Part shown: positions 1 through 11,752 of the stretch, one piece after another | Layout of the letters: each line of letters opens with the position of its first letter | Numbering within the stretch: the stretch's first letter is position 1 | NCBI GenBank assembly: GCA_003868215.1 | Contig: QWDQ01000045.1 | Location: forward strand, 1 to 64,000 | DNA length: 64,000 nt | Source: Pseudophaeomoniella oleicola | Lineage: Eukaryota; Ascomycota; Eurotiomycetes; Phaeomoniellales; Phaeomoniellaceae | Reading direction: 5' to 3' | Program-made: the position numbers and the translations under genes | Notes under the pieces: generated by a model | Databases searched by the model: none | What the model was told of the DNA's origin: nothing | What the model saw: the letters and a program-made list of their open reading frames with translations, nothing else

Positions 1-46
1 TTACGACAATCACGCGCGCACCCAACCTGGGCTGACATCATCAGTA

Positions 47-47
<1 letters not shown>

Positions 48-116
<69 letters not shown>
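48..116. repeat. 69-base uninterrupted G homopolymer
   Basis: An unbroken run of 69 G residues, preceded by TCAGTAC and followed by CCCGGG. Nothing else in the window resembles it. It lies 3.7 kb from the nearest gene. It could be a real G-quadruplex-forming tract or an assembly or sequencing artefact; the sequence alone cannot decide. Confidence 0.95.
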
Positions 117-119
<3 letters not shown>

Positions 120-3100
120 GGGTTGGACACGTGGATCAACGTGAACTGCGTGTGTTCTTAGATTTTCAATCTACACATATGTACCTATATGCCTTTGACT
201 ATATAGATAGGTAGGTACCTTATCCATCAACACTCATGCCTCTTTCCGTGTACATGTACAGGAGATATGTGTATTGAGATAATGTTGCTGGTTAGTAATC
301 AGTAGTAGTAGTAGGTAAGTACATAGATAAGCAAGGGGGGGCCGGCATATATCTTTTGTATACATACATACATCACATATATTCATGGGTCTACTTCATA
401 AAGGCAAGGGCGCACACAATACATGGTGTTTTACGAGTGTAGTCAGTCTGGTTGGGGAATGGGAAGGTGTGGCACGAAGGGAGGGAGTCGTGTACGAGCG
501 TTCGAGTAGGGAAGAATGAAATCAGTAGAAGCTTGGTCCGGGGCGAGAGGAATATTAGGTACCTAAGGTAGGTAGATACATAGTCGAAATCACGTGTTGG
601 CCTGCTTGTTGATCACTCGTCTTTCCCTGAATTGGGGTCTGGATTACTCGGCGAGGTCGGTCTCGTAACTTTGAATGGTGGTGGTGGTGGTGATTGAAAA
701 TGTTGATGTTCGTGTTCGTGCACATGCGCATAATTCTTACTGTCAAGCGACTGGACCAGGATCTAAAAGGCCGGCTAGTTCCCCCAATCCCGGCAAGCAG
801 ATAAACATTCTATCGACAAGGATGCGCCAGGGATCGTTGACCTCAGCCTCGGGTCGTACAATTACAAGGCAACCCTGCTTTTCGTCCTGTCAGCACTACA
901 GATGGGATAAGAAGGAGGAAGGAGAAGAGAGGTCTGAGCGCTGAAAGACGAAAGAGCGTGCTGCAGTTCAGATCCCAATCTAGTAGCAAGTCTGAGAAAA
1001 CGCGGGAGAGATGCACGTTGATGGTTTGCCAAAAGGCTTTTCGCCAAAATCCTTCGACCAATTTGGCCAGCCTTGACGGAAATGCACATGTGCTAGATCC
1101 GAGTTTGCTGCAAAGTTTCTCAAGCCACTCTTATCGCCTCACTTGCGGTGTCAGCGTTGTATCTCCAAGAAGTGCATTTTATTGTTCTGATGTGTGTACG
1201 TGGCTTGCGATTGGGTTGCGTTCGCTTAGTTGTTCGCAGCGCACAGAGACAATGAACGTGTGGTGAGAATGGTTCTATTTTCGGGAATTCTCCGTTGCAT
1301 TAAGAGCCGGTTTTCAAAAGCTTGACGCTTGTGCAGTGCTTGCATAGGCGACTGCTCTTCCGAAGACCAACACTCAACGGTCTGAACGCCGTCTCTACCA
1401 TGCCGTCTCTACTAAGCAGTGGAACCACCTTGACGAATAAGTGCAATGCCGAAATACGGTAGCGAAGTGCCTGCGCGGAAAATCGCTCAGGAAGGTGGGG
1501 ACTGGAAGAAATGCCGTATCTAGTTGCAAGGCTTTTTGAAAGTCCCAGGAACTACCGGGTATGGGAGGGTACTCGATTTTAATACTGTCAGTATCGTGGT
1601 CCTTTGGGACAGGTCGATGTCCAATTGGGTTCACGACTAATTGGTATTGACCTTTGACCGAAAGAGAGAGCTCTGGGCCATGCCACTACTGAGCATTGCT
1701 TTGGGAAGTCGTAAGCGCTGACCAGCAGGAGACGAGACTCTTTCATTGTGTTGCCACATAGGACGGCACTCCTGGAACCTCAGAGATCCCTAAATTGGTC
1801 TCGCTTGATGTGATAGAAAACCGTGTGCTGCAGGCTGTCTAGCTGTGCCGCACATGGTAGTTAGTTCCAGACGGTAACTGTCCACCATTGCTTACCCAGG
1901 CACCCATTGGGACCTCGGTGTGAATTACTGCGAGAGGAAATGTTGGCCCATTGAAGCCCCGATACCGTCCACGCATTCTGCCCTTCGTAAGCACTGATCC
2001 TAGATCCTAGTCGTTATCGAAGAGAAGATGTACGCCTTACCGGCGTGTTGGAGACTCCCCCACCATATCGGATTCGGGCTGGTCGGGATTTGGATCTAGG
2101 GATGCGATCTATACCGGGGTCATGGATGATCATCACAGACTTGTACCATCACCTGATTGATCAGAGGAGTTTGACCTCCTCGGCTGTACTACGTAATACG
2201 TAGTAGCCAGCATCTGATCCTGGAAGTCAACTTGGTACTATGTAAATAGTATCTGACGCCCTGCCTAAGCGAGGACTCGGTATTCACCGTCGAGGTAAGT
2301 TATAGCAGGCCGATTTCGTATTGGAAATTGCAGGCTGTTAATGTACTATTGCTTTGAACTCTCGGCATTTTGGTTTGGCGACCTTTGATTAGCCAGAGTT
2401 TAGAGCCGGCGACGAAGACTTAAGGCAAATACTACGTAGTAAGAGTTGACAGCCATTGGATCGGGATATTGCAAGGATGCAGAGACCCTCTTGTGGCAAA
2501 TGTACGGTACCCGGTCAATACTTGAAATCAAGGTACGTACCTCGGTACATCCGTACCTTAAACTTTGGGGTCCGTATTAGAGAGCAGCTTACCGTACTGT
2601 ATCTTCTGAAACGATTTGAAAGTTTCTCGTTACGAGACAGCGAGACAGAATACACGACCATGTCGCGTTGCGTTCATAGGCATTTGCTGCAATGACTTTA
2701 CGATTGGACCGGATATGACTGGACATCCGAAATATGATCAAGAATGGAAGGCGTATTTTATAATGCTGCATCAACCGTCTCTCACTGTTGGAAGATGATG
2801 AGCGGGACATGGAGAGATAACCTAGCCCTGCTCAGTCCGGGGACGGAATCATGCGACGACAACATTCCAACGGTATCAGCTGCCAACCATCTGACCTCTG
2901 AGTGGAAACATTGCTCCTATAGATGACGATGATTGCATGTCGACCGCATGACAGCTGACAAAAAGTGTCTCCTTCTACCGTGAATGGCGAGAGTTGTTCT
3001 AGCACTCGATCTCAAAGACAGGTCTCGATCAGACCGTTGCTCCGTCTCATCCGACGGCGATAACCTCTAGAAGGAAAGAGAGAATCTCCATTCGATCGTT

Positions 3101-3800
3101 GGAACGCACTGCCCTCATCTGTCGCTTTGCGATGACATAGTTCTAGAAGGAACTCAATCAAGAGTCATCGACGCACGGCACAACTGGAGCCATGGCAACG
3201 AGAACGTATACTTCATAGTACCCATCTAGGCCCCCATTTCACAACCCAATTCCCACCTCCTGAGGTGGATCAACAGTTGAGGAATTTGAATTGGGTATCA
3301 AGATACTACGTTAGCAGTAGATGCCACTACAATGGCAGTACTACGTAGTAGATGGTGATAGATAATCGGACGAGATCCCCACACGCCGCACCGAACCTGT
3401 TTCTGATTCGTGCCGAGAGAACTCCAGCGGCCCCAGCGGTCGCCCTGACAACGACCGCCGCACGTGCCATCTCACCATAGCAAAACTGTCCAAAGTATAC
3501 GAGATGTTGGTCAAAAGTAGAATTGTAAACGGATCGTCGGATGATACTTGAAGCCAGAGAAAGTCCCCAAGTCACTATCCTGGGAATCTTTGCGCTTACG
3601 ATGTCAGCGGGCCTGGTGCATCAGCCACTTGACTAGCTATCCTACCCCTTATTCTGTCCTTCCTGTGCCTCACATCTCGTTTGCTCTCTTTGATTCGCTC
3701 CCTACCACAAATCTCTCACAAACTGGCGCCGGACAGAGGCTGATACCTTCATTTCTTCTTGTCTGTGGTCGTATTGGTCGTTCTAGCAAAGGAAAGCGCA
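117..3800. other. Gene-free spacer upstream of the kinase
   Basis: No supportable gene. Open frames here are short and low-complexity; a run of CAC codons near 690 is only a GGT microsatellite read backwards. The stretch holds TAGGTAGG-type repeats near 210 and 555-575, a GGTGGTGGT run near 676, and perfect TACTACGTAGTA palindromes at 2430-2441 and 3339-3350, with an imperfect one near 2185-2207. The last 200 bases before the kinase start are pyrimidine-rich, as expected of a fungal promoter and leader. Confidence 0.6.
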
Positions 3801-5864
3801 ATGGCAGGACGGGACTTGGCCAGTAACTATCAGGTCCTAGAGGAGCTCGGCAGTAAGCTCTCTGATATTCACGAGACAGCCCGTCCATATGACTGACCAT
3901 GTCACAGGTGGAAGTTTCGGAACGGTGTACAAAGCGATCGAACGTTCAACCGGTGAGATCGTCGCTATTAAGCATGTCAGTCTACCGCCCATAGAGCGCA
4001 TCTGAGCAAACACATACTAATTGGGGTTTCACAGATCGATCTTGAATCAAGCGAAGATGATATACAAGAGATTCAGCAGGAAATATCAGTACTCAGCACC
4101 TGTGCAAGCCCATACGTTACTCAATACAAAACCAGTTTCTTAAGAGGCTATAAGTTATGGATAGTCATGGAATATTTGGGAGGCGGATCGTGTCAGGATC
4201 TGGTATGATTATCGTGTATCGTTCTGGGGAGCAGCAAACGCTGACGCTTCTAGCTCAAACCGGGCCCTTTCAACGAAGCGCATATTGCTATCATATGCCG
4301 AGAACTTTTAGCTGGGCTCAACTACCTCCATCATGAAGGGAAAATTCACCGAGATATAAAGGCGGCTAATATCCTTCTGTCGCAAGCCGGAAAGGTCAAA
4401 CTAGCAGATTTTGGTGTCGCCGCACAACTCACGAATATTAAATCGCAACGAAACACCTTCGTTGGGACGCCCTTCTGGATGGCTCCAGAGGTCATCCAAC
4501 AAGCCGGATATGACTTCAAAGCCGATATATGGTCACTCGGTATCACCGCGATGGAACTCGTCAACGGAGAACCGCCAAACGCCAGTACCCATCCCATGAA
4601 AGTTTTATTCCTCATACCTAAAGCACCAGCACCAAGATTGGAAGGTAATAATTATAGCAAAGATTTCAAAGACTTCGTCGCCAGCTGTCTAGTCAAAGAT
4701 CCAGACAGGCGGCCAACGGCGAAGGAGCTGCTTAAACACCGTTTTATACGCAATGCTGGGAAAACAGAAGCTCTTCAAGAGCTCATTCTGAGACGACAGG
4801 ATTGGGACTCAGGGAGAGAAACCCCGAGAGACCTGAAATACTACGCAGAAACATTGAAAAGTATCACACCGGCCGCCGACGATGACGCATGGGTATTCGA
4901 TACTGTGAAGGCACCCACAGTTGCAATCTCGCACACGCAGAAGAGAAGAAAGCTTACGGTATCGAAGGTAGATGAGGCTCAAGAAGAGGCCGCAGCTATG
5001 ATGCAGAGCTTAAGCATATCATCTCAGACCCCTACACGAAAATCTATAATGCCAGAGGAGATGTCTTCGACAATGCGTAGGATACCTGAAATCGCGGAGG
5101 ATCCGGAGTCACAACCCTCTCCAACTGTAAAGAGACCCACCAAGAAGCGACATTCAAGTGGTCACATGCTGAAGGCTCCCCTTGGCGTCAACATGTCCTT
5201 TGGTAACAGTCCATCTACGGTGCGCCAGTTCAGACGGGTATCGCCCACCGCCGAAAATGAGGGCCTGAACTCAAACCAGAAGAACGACATTGACACCGAG
5301 AATGTGCCGCCAGCGTTACCATCCCAAGTAAACCCGCCTCCGTCAGAAACCAAAGAATCTATGCTTGGCCGACGGGTTTACGGCAAAGCAATCGGTATAT
5401 CATGCCAGGAGATTCTCAGCAACACCGCGGACGACAACAAGCGCGAAGTGATTTCTAGACTTGCTGAGTGTTTCAGCGACATGGAACAGGAGGATCCAGA
5501 GGGCATGTACCATATCGTCAGGCTTATGGTTGAGAAAATGCAAGGCGACGCTAAACTTGCGGCTATGCTTCCAAGCTTCAGCTCCCCCGGTCCACCGTCA
5601 GCACCAGCAACACCACAGAAAGCAGCGAAGCTGGTTCTCGCCCAGAACAATCCACACCTTAAAAGTCATCGACGAAGGCAGTCCGCCCAGATTCATCGTG
5701 AAGATAGCGGCTACAGTTCGTCTTCGCCTGCGACTGAAAGACTGCTTTCAAACATGCCTGGGCAGTGCACCATTGGCATGGAACACGTGCACGATCTTGA
5801 GACGGTACTATATGGGCGATGGTTAGAGAACCTGGCTCATAAGTGGCCAACCTTTGCATCCTGA
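3801..5864 (+). CDS. Germinal-centre (GCK-III, Ste20-type) protein kinase
   Basis: Four exons: 3801-3852, 3908-3975, 4035-4202 and 4254-5864, giving 632 residues. The introns have GT..AG ends and the second has a TACTAAT branch site. The kinase domain occupies about residues 10-262: glycine loop GSGSFG 17-22, ATP lysine K39, HRD 128-130, DFG 148-150, threonine-containing activation loop and APE 173-175, so it should be active. Fungal relatives are Kic1/Sps1/Nak1 and Neurospora POD-6 and MST-1, which act upstream of NDR kinases in polarity, septation and morphogenesis. A Ser/Thr-rich linker is followed by a conserved helical segment near residues 390-450 that I associate with fungal MST-1-type members. 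After the APE motif the usual GEPPYA reads GEPPNA. The start is the only ATG that leaves the N-terminus of the fold intact. Which paralogue it is remains uncertain. Confidence 0.93.
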
Positions 5865-6858
5865 TATCGGGGAGCATCCAAAAACCACTTCAACACAAGG
5901 TAGATTGTGCAACGTTCTTCTGTGCTCGACATAGATCATCGATAGCACAACTGTACAACATCGTTCGGCGTCCCGAACAGTTTCCTTTTCCTCAGCGCAT
6001 TCAGTGGTGAACGAAAAAAGATGGCGAAGATGATTATATCCACAGAGTCAAAGCAAAACCTTTCCTCTATGGCGGCAGGCCGACCTTTTCGACTTCTCAT
6101 GAACGCAACCTATGAATTTGCCCAATACTTTTGGTGCCGGTCACCATAATGTTCACTGTACATATTGAATGAATGCCTCTTGGAGTACGCAGTGCATTGT
6201 TTAGTTTGGTGGTCTGCACGCAAGAGTTGCATTAAAATTGCCGGTCCAGGCGTCTTTAGCTGATCGGATCTTTCATTTGTGTATACATCTAGGTGGAGTT
6301 AAGGTGAGAGGCGTGGTGGGCTCCGGCGAGACTTATTCATGGATCATTCGATTTGTATGTAGCTCTTAATATGTAGGAATAGTTGTTCGTATAAAAGTCA
6401 TTTGCAAATACCGTCGTCCTTCTGTATCGTGTTGATTGTCAAGCCTCGATAATTAGTCGTTTACAACAGAAATAGGACACTTGCCGTGGAGGGGCATTAA
6501 TGGGATTATTGCGGGGGTTAGCGGTACCATCGCGTTGTTACTGTATGCGCTGTTGACGTTCTCCAACTTAGATCAACAGTGAAGCTGTAGTTGGAACAGC
6601 TTCAGTACTATATTGCCATTGACGCCGTATACAATCCCTTCGTTATGTCAGAGAAGGTCGGTACCGGTATCACGCTTTTCTGATGGTCTCGACGTAACTA
6701 CTGCTATTCTATCAAACGACCACCCTATCGTCTGAGATACAACTTGCCACAACGCGCGAGCCACCTCGTGCGCATATTGTATTCAGGCCACGACTGACGC
6801 ATTTGACATGCTACGATAGACCAAGCGGAGTCTGCTCATCTACGCTGCGTCTATCATA
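5865..6858. other. Spacer between kinase and apc15
   Basis: About 1 kb, probably the kinase 3' UTR followed by the apc15 promoter. No coding frame, RNA gene or repeat is recognisable. Confidence 0.5.
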
Positions 6859-8544
6859 ATGCTTTTGTCTACTCTTCCAATACTACCGCCTCCACCCCAA
6901 CACATCCTTGCGACTTCGCACACTTCCCACCAATTGTCAAACAATCAGTCATCCAGCCTCCCTTTGGACACACAACCCGGACACCAACATCAACGAAACC
7001 GCCGGGATCAAAAGCAAGCACTGTCCAGTAAACCTGCCATCCTTTCGCTCATTGGCCTTGCTCAATCAGAAGACGTCATCGAGCACCGCAAGGATGCCAT
7101 TGCAACATTTGGATACAGTTGGATTAAACCAGCAGGATGTACGAAGACAATGCTGGGGAGAAGGGAGGAAGAAATGGAGCGAGAAGAGGTCGAAAGACAG
7201 ATCAGAGAAGCTGAGGAAGCCGAGATGAGGGGTGATGTAGGATTCGAAGAGGGCGCACCGACGGAGGGAGAAGGGGGCCTTGAGGAGGAAGGACTGGATC
7301 AGAGAGACCTTGATGATGAGGTTCCTGATGCCGACGTGGACCAGACAAACCTAGATGATGTGGACGACGAAGCGAACGAGACAGGCTTTACTGCGGATGA
7401 AATCGGTGAAGGTGAAGATACTGACTTCATTGCCGGAGATCACGAAGGGACCGCAGATATGGCAGAAATGGAGGAAGAGGATCTCATGATGGGCGGTGAT
7501 CTGGACGATGACGTTCCTTCAGCAGAACAGAGCCGACTAGAGTATGAAAACGATGATGCTGACGGTGGTGAATGGCAACATACAGACACTGAAGAAGAAA
7601 TCGAGAGTTCCAGTATCATGGAGCCACCTCACGGTCACAGCCGACAGCGACAGTTATCACGTCGCAGTACTGGCATAGGGGGAGGTGAGGATTCGGAAAT
7701 GATGGACATGGACATAACGCACGCCTCTGTTGATGACAGTTTTACTGCTCCGCCCTCCTCTTCGGCAGGACCCCAGTTCCCCAATCCATTTCAACGTGTC
7801 ATAAGCGGTAATGCTTTCTCGTCACCCTCACGTCCACATACCACCCCACCACCAAACATTCCACCCCAAATACTTCCACCACCGTCATCGAGCGTCGCAG
7901 TCCCTCCGACCACCGAATCCCGTCCTTCACGTCGAGCATGGTTCTCATCCTCCCACCGGACACCCGCACAACCTACATCAAGCCCACAGACCTTTACTCC
8001 AAACCTAGACGTTCCCCCGTCATCATCACCTACCTCTGCGAACCCACCTCAACCACAACCACAACCACAACCCCAACCACGCCCGCGCCGTACCCTCTGG
8101 GCCCGCGCCACCGAACGCGGAGGAAACCTCTTTTCTACTTCTTCTACTACATCGACCCCTCCACCACCAACAGCAACGACAAGCGCGCCTCCCAATCCTT
8201 CTACCTACTTCCAAACCAACCCCCAAATCCCTCCCTCTTCCTCACCAGCACCGCCGCCGCCGCCGCCTAATACCGACATACCTCGATCCTCTCACGTAAA
8301 CAACGAAACCATCCATAACGGACACGGACACGCTCACAGTCATGCATATCAAACTCCTCCTTCTCTTCCTTCCTCGATGGAACCACTGGATACGGTCCCC
8401 GAACGAGAACGAGCTCGAGGAGTGGTTATGGGTCCGCCACCTCCGCACCAACATCATCCCCATCAGCGACAGCAACGACAGCAACGACAGCAAGATCCCA
8501 TGACGAGAAGAGGTGCAGGTGCAGATGGATCGAGAAGGAACTAG
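6859..8544 (+). CDS. apc15: Anaphase-promoting complex subunit 15 (Apc15/Mnd2-like)
   Basis: A single open frame of 561 residues. The recognisable part is the N-terminal Apc15p module: a hydrophobic Leu/Pro-rich start, then about residues 75-115 with an Arg/Lys helix, a GYSWIKPAGCTKTM-like segment and REEEMEREE. This pattern (aromatic-W-I/L-x-P-x-G-x-x-K-T followed by an acidic helix) is typical of fungal Apc15. In the APC/C ubiquitin ligase this subunit supports turnover of the mitotic checkpoint complex. Residues 120-250 are extremely acidic; the rest is Pro/Ser-rich and disordered, with a QP dipeptide run, a His-rich patch and a Gln/Arg tail. The family is usually shorter, so most of the length is unconserved extension. 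An intron inside the low-complexity part cannot be excluded. Confidence 0.8.
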   Translation: MLLSTLPILPPPPQHILATSHTSHQLSNNQSSSLPLDTQPGHQHQRNRRDQKQALSSKPAILSLIGLAQSEDVIEHRKDAIATFGYSWIKPAGCTKTMLGRREEEMEREEVERQIREAEEAEMRGDVGFEEGAPTEGEGGLEEEGLDQRDLDDEVPDADVDQTNLDDVDDEANETGFTADEIGEGEDTDFIAGDHEGTADMAEMEEEDLMMGGDLDDDVPSAEQSRLEYENDDADGGEWQHTDTEEEIESSSIMEPPHGHSRQRQLSRRSTGIGGGEDSEMMDMDITHASVDDSFTAPPSSSAGPQFPNPFQRVISGNAFSSPSRPHTTPPPNIPPQILPPPSSSVAVPPTTESRPSRRAWFSSSHRTPAQPTSSPQTFTPNLDVPPSSSPTSANPPQPQPQPQPQPRPRRTLWARATERGGNLFSTSSTTSTPPPPTATTSAPPNPSTYFQTNPQIPPSSSPAPPPPPPNTDIPRSSHVNNETIHNGHGHAHSHAYQTPPSLPSSMEPLDTVPERERARGVVMGPPPPHQHHPHQRQQRQQRQQDPMTRRGAGADGSRRN

Positions 8545-9319
8545 CTAGCGATTTGCCCCCGGTGTGATTGATTTCGCTGATGATGATGATGATGAGACGA
8601 TATGAATGGTTTGCTCGTATGATAGATTTTGTTCTTAAGGATTGTATGTTTTGTATGTAAGTACTCATTCATATACCTAGATAAGGTAGGTACCTAGGTA
8701 GGTACTTGATCTAGCTGAATATGTATACTAAATGCCATCTGATGATGATGATGATCCTAATCCTACTGTTTTGATATACATGGCCATACATACATTCCAT
8801 ATATATAGCACATGATCTTCCCCATGTCCCTCTCCCTCCTTCCCTCTCTCTCTTCTGTCTCTTAGAGAGACGTTCGCTGCATAGGTACATTCCTTCTTTC
8901 CCTCCCTCCTCCTTCATAAGTCCAAGCTCAAAATCAAAATGTACATGTAATGTAAGACACGTACTCTCCCTGTCGGTCTTCTCCCTCGTCCTCTTTGTTC
9001 GTTCATACGTTCGCTCTTTTCCAACAAAGATCAATCCATCTCTGATTTTTTTTTCTTTTACCGGTTCTGGGGTTTCTTGCACACACACACTCTCTCTCTT
9101 TTTTTCGATATATCCAATTGAGATGTCAGATGAAAGAATAGATAGATAAGATGTATGAGAAAAAAAAATCGAATATATATCCAGGATTTACCGTCACAAA
9201 GACAAAAAGCAGCAACGAAAACAAATGGTAGATCAGAAAGATGACCAAAAAGAAAAGTTGAATATCCAAAATTCCTTTTCTGTTTTGGCGCTGCAGTTTT
9301 GCCTTTTTTCTTTTTCAAA
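8545..9319. other. Convergent 3' spacer with microsatellites
   Basis: Lies between apc15 (+) and the FAD dehydrogenase (-), so both 3' UTRs fall here. It contains TGA trinucleotide runs near 8578-8595 and 8738-8756, a TAGGTAGGTACCTAGG-type motif at 8684-8706, and pyrimidine-rich tracts including a short CA/CT repeat near 9080-9100. No gene is seen. Confidence 0.6.
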
Positions 9320-11044
9320 TCAAGGCAGATATTTATACGGCATCAGAATGCCCTGTGGATCGAAGAGTTGTTTCAATTTTTTCATCCATGCGATGCTCTC
9401 GGCGTTTCGCGTGTAACCCAGATATTCGCGCTTGGCGAGCCCGACGCCGTGTTCGGCACTGATGCTGCCGCGAACGCCCTGGATCCATTCGTACACCCAC
9501 GGTTCGAGAGCGCGCTCGACGGCCTTGTCGTAGCGGCGCACAGGGATGTTGAGGTGCAGATTTGCGTCGCCCATGTGGCCGTAGCCGACGACGTCGAGGG
9601 CTGGGTACGACGGGTCTGTCAGGTGGGTTAGGTTGAGGGATTGGAGGCGCGAGCGAGTCTCGGATACGAGGTTGTAGAGTTGGCTGATCGGGATGGAGAG
9701 ATCGTATTTGTAGGTGCCACCACCGTGACCAATGGCTTCGGTGATACCTTCGCGCCAGGACCACAGGGTGCGGATCTGCGTTTCGTCTTGGGCGAGGACG
9801 CCGTCAGAGACGATTTCGGATTCCATCACGGATTCCAGGAAATTAGTGAGCTTCTCGGAGTCGTGGTCCGCGTTTGAGCCAGAGGTTTCCACAAGGCAGT
9901 AGAAGGGATGGCGATCGGATAGGGGGTAGGATTTGCCCGTGACTCTGTGGACAAAGTCTTGGGATTGTGCGTCCATCAATTCAAATGCCGATAGGATCTC
10001 CCCGAGGTGGTTCTTCGCCTCACGGAAGGCGCTCTGGACGGCTTCGAACGAGGGGAGGCCAAGATAGGCGACGTTGGTAGATTTGGACCGCTGGGGACAG
10101 ATGATGGAGATCCCAGTTATGATGCCGATGGTACCCTCGCTGCCGATGAAAAGCTGTTTTAGATCATAACCTGTGTTGTTCTTGCGAAGGGTAGACAGGT
10201 CATCGAGGATGGTGCCATCGGGAAGAACGGCTTCGATCCCCAAGACATTGCCATGAAGACTGCCATAGCGTAGGAGTCGTAGACCACCAGCGTTGGTTGC
10301 GACATTGCCACCGATTTGGCATGAACCTTTTGCGCCCAAATCCAACGGGAAGATGTAGTTTTTCTCGGCAAGATAGTTGTCGACGACTTCAAGGATACAG
10401 CCAGCATCCGCAACCAATATTCCCGAGACCGGATCAAAGCTCCTGATTTCATTCATGCGTCCGAGATTGAGGACAATCTCGTCGAAGACCGGAACGCTCC
10501 CTCCAACGAGTCCCGAATTGCCACCTTGCGGCACGACAGCAAGCATATTTTCGTTGCAGTACTTCAACACCTGGCTGATCTCCTCTTTCGTCTTCGGCTT
10601 GAGGACTAACCTCGTCTTCCCCCGATATTTGCGCATCCAGTCGGAATTGAAAGCTTCAATGTCATCGTCAACGGAAGGATCTGTAACCCCATCGATGATC
10701 GCCGCATCATCACCCAGCACAGATCGGAAATGCTTGACATGCTCGGAGGTCAATTCAGCGAATTTCGGGTCCCGCTTGAGATCTGGGTATGAGTCGGTGG
10801 TATACTTGATTTGCTGGGGGGGTTGGGATGATGCACCTTCAGCGCCATCTGGTGTTGAGTCGGTCGTCGCATGAGCATAGTAGCGCACGAATGGCGAGAC
10901 TGGAGCACATTGTGCTGGGTGTATCAGCCGTGGACGGTGTGAAGTTCGACCGGTCGCTCTGATCCCTTGTCGTGCAGCTCGGAGCAACTGTCTCTGGCAC
11001 GGGCTGGGCATTGTTGACAACTGTGGGAGAGAGACCAGAAGCAA
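9320..11044 (-). CDS. dld2: Mitochondrial FAD-linked D-2-hydroxyglutarate / D-lactate dehydrogenase (Dld2/D2HGDH type)
   Basis: An intronless frame of 574 residues. An Arg-rich, acid-poor N-terminus looks like a mitochondrial presequence. The FAD-binding PCMH domain follows, with PQGGNSGLVGG at 172-182 and later GGNVATNAGG. The C-terminal FAD-oxidase domain carries the metal- and substrate-binding GHMGDANLHLN near 485-495, SAEHGVGLAKR near 528, and the ending DPQGILMPYKYLP. The whole pattern fits D-2-hydroxyglutarate dehydrogenases rather than short cytochrome D-LDHs: it oxidises D-2-hydroxyglutarate, and often D-lactate, to the 2-oxo acid. Met12 (ATG at 11011) is an alternative start; CCCACAG just upstream of it could be the acceptor of a leader intron, which would make Met12 correct. 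The neighbour upstream is glutamate synthase on the same strand. Confidence 0.93.
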   Translation of the reverse strand: MLLVSLPQLSTMPSPCQRQLLRAARQGIRATGRTSHRPRLIHPAQCAPVSPFVRYYAHATTDSTPDGAEGASSQPPQQIKYTTDSYPDLKRDPKFAELTSEHVKHFRSVLGDDAAIIDGVTDPSVDDDIEAFNSDWMRKYRGKTRLVLKPKTKEEISQVLKYCNENMLAVVPQGGNSGLVGGSVPVFDEIVLNLGRMNEIRSFDPVSGILVADAGCILEVVDNYLAEKNYIFPLDLGAKGSCQIGGNVATNAGGLRLLRYGSLHGNVLGIEAVLPDGTILDDLSTLRKNNTGYDLKQLFIGSEGTIGIITGISIICPQRSKSTNVAYLGLPSFEAVQSAFREAKNHLGEILSAFELMDAQSQDFVHRVTGKSYPLSDRHPFYCLVETSGSNADHDSEKLTNFLESVMESEIVSDGVLAQDETQIRTLWSWREGITEAIGHGGGTYKYDLSIPISQLYNLVSETRSRLQSLNLTHLTDPSYPALDVVGYGHMGDANLHLNIPVRRYDKAVERALEPWVYEWIQGVRGSISAEHGVGLAKREYLGYTRNAESIAWMKKLKQLFDPQGILMPYKYLP

Positions 11045-11752
11045 AAACTTGAGGTGATGAGTTGAATTTCTAGATAATAACCTTCCACCTCATGACGGAA
11101 TTTCTGTATACCAAAAGTGGGGAAGTCTGCAGCAAAGAAAAGCACGTCGATGATCGGTTGTCACCGCTGGTTATATCACTTACCTACTTACCACGGCGCC
11201 TTAGATTATATACTGTTCGAAAGGAAGCATTGAATAGAAGAAATTCTCATTTTCTTTTGTAGCTAAAACCATCAGAGCGCTGATGACACAATATGCACAA
11301 ATACGCACAAAATGCAATTTCCCGATCTACCTTACGTGTGAAAAGAATCATTCAATAAGCGGCGAATGTGCACATACAAGAACACAAAACGTAGAGCCTC
11401 CTCCCACCTAATCCGACAATGTTTTGCTAATTGAGACAAAAGTAGAAACAAAGTAAACGAGAGTCGTCAATGCTCATATATATGATCACATTATGATCCT
11501 CCGCGGCGTCTTCGCAAAACCAATTGAAGGGCTCATGAAAAGTGAAGGGTATCCTTTTTTTGACCTGAAATCACGAGAAAGTGATTGTGCCTTGCTGCTG
11601 AGCATGAAACATGATCAAACGCCAGTGGATTCAGCGGTAGCCGGCCCGTCCGGAACCCTCATAATACATCGCATGCTTATCCCCTCTCGCCAACTAGAAG
11701 AAATGACATCGTACAGTGCCATGAATTTTCGTCATCATAATGTTCCTGTTGC
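11045..11752. other. Spacer between glt1 and dld2
   Basis: About 0.7 kb holding the glt1 3' UTR and the dld2 promoter. No other feature was recognised. Confidence 0.5.

Noticed and set aside
555-746. Short minus-strand frame with a run of six histidines
   Set aside because: It is the reverse of a GGT microsatellite, with no conserved sequence, start context or introns.
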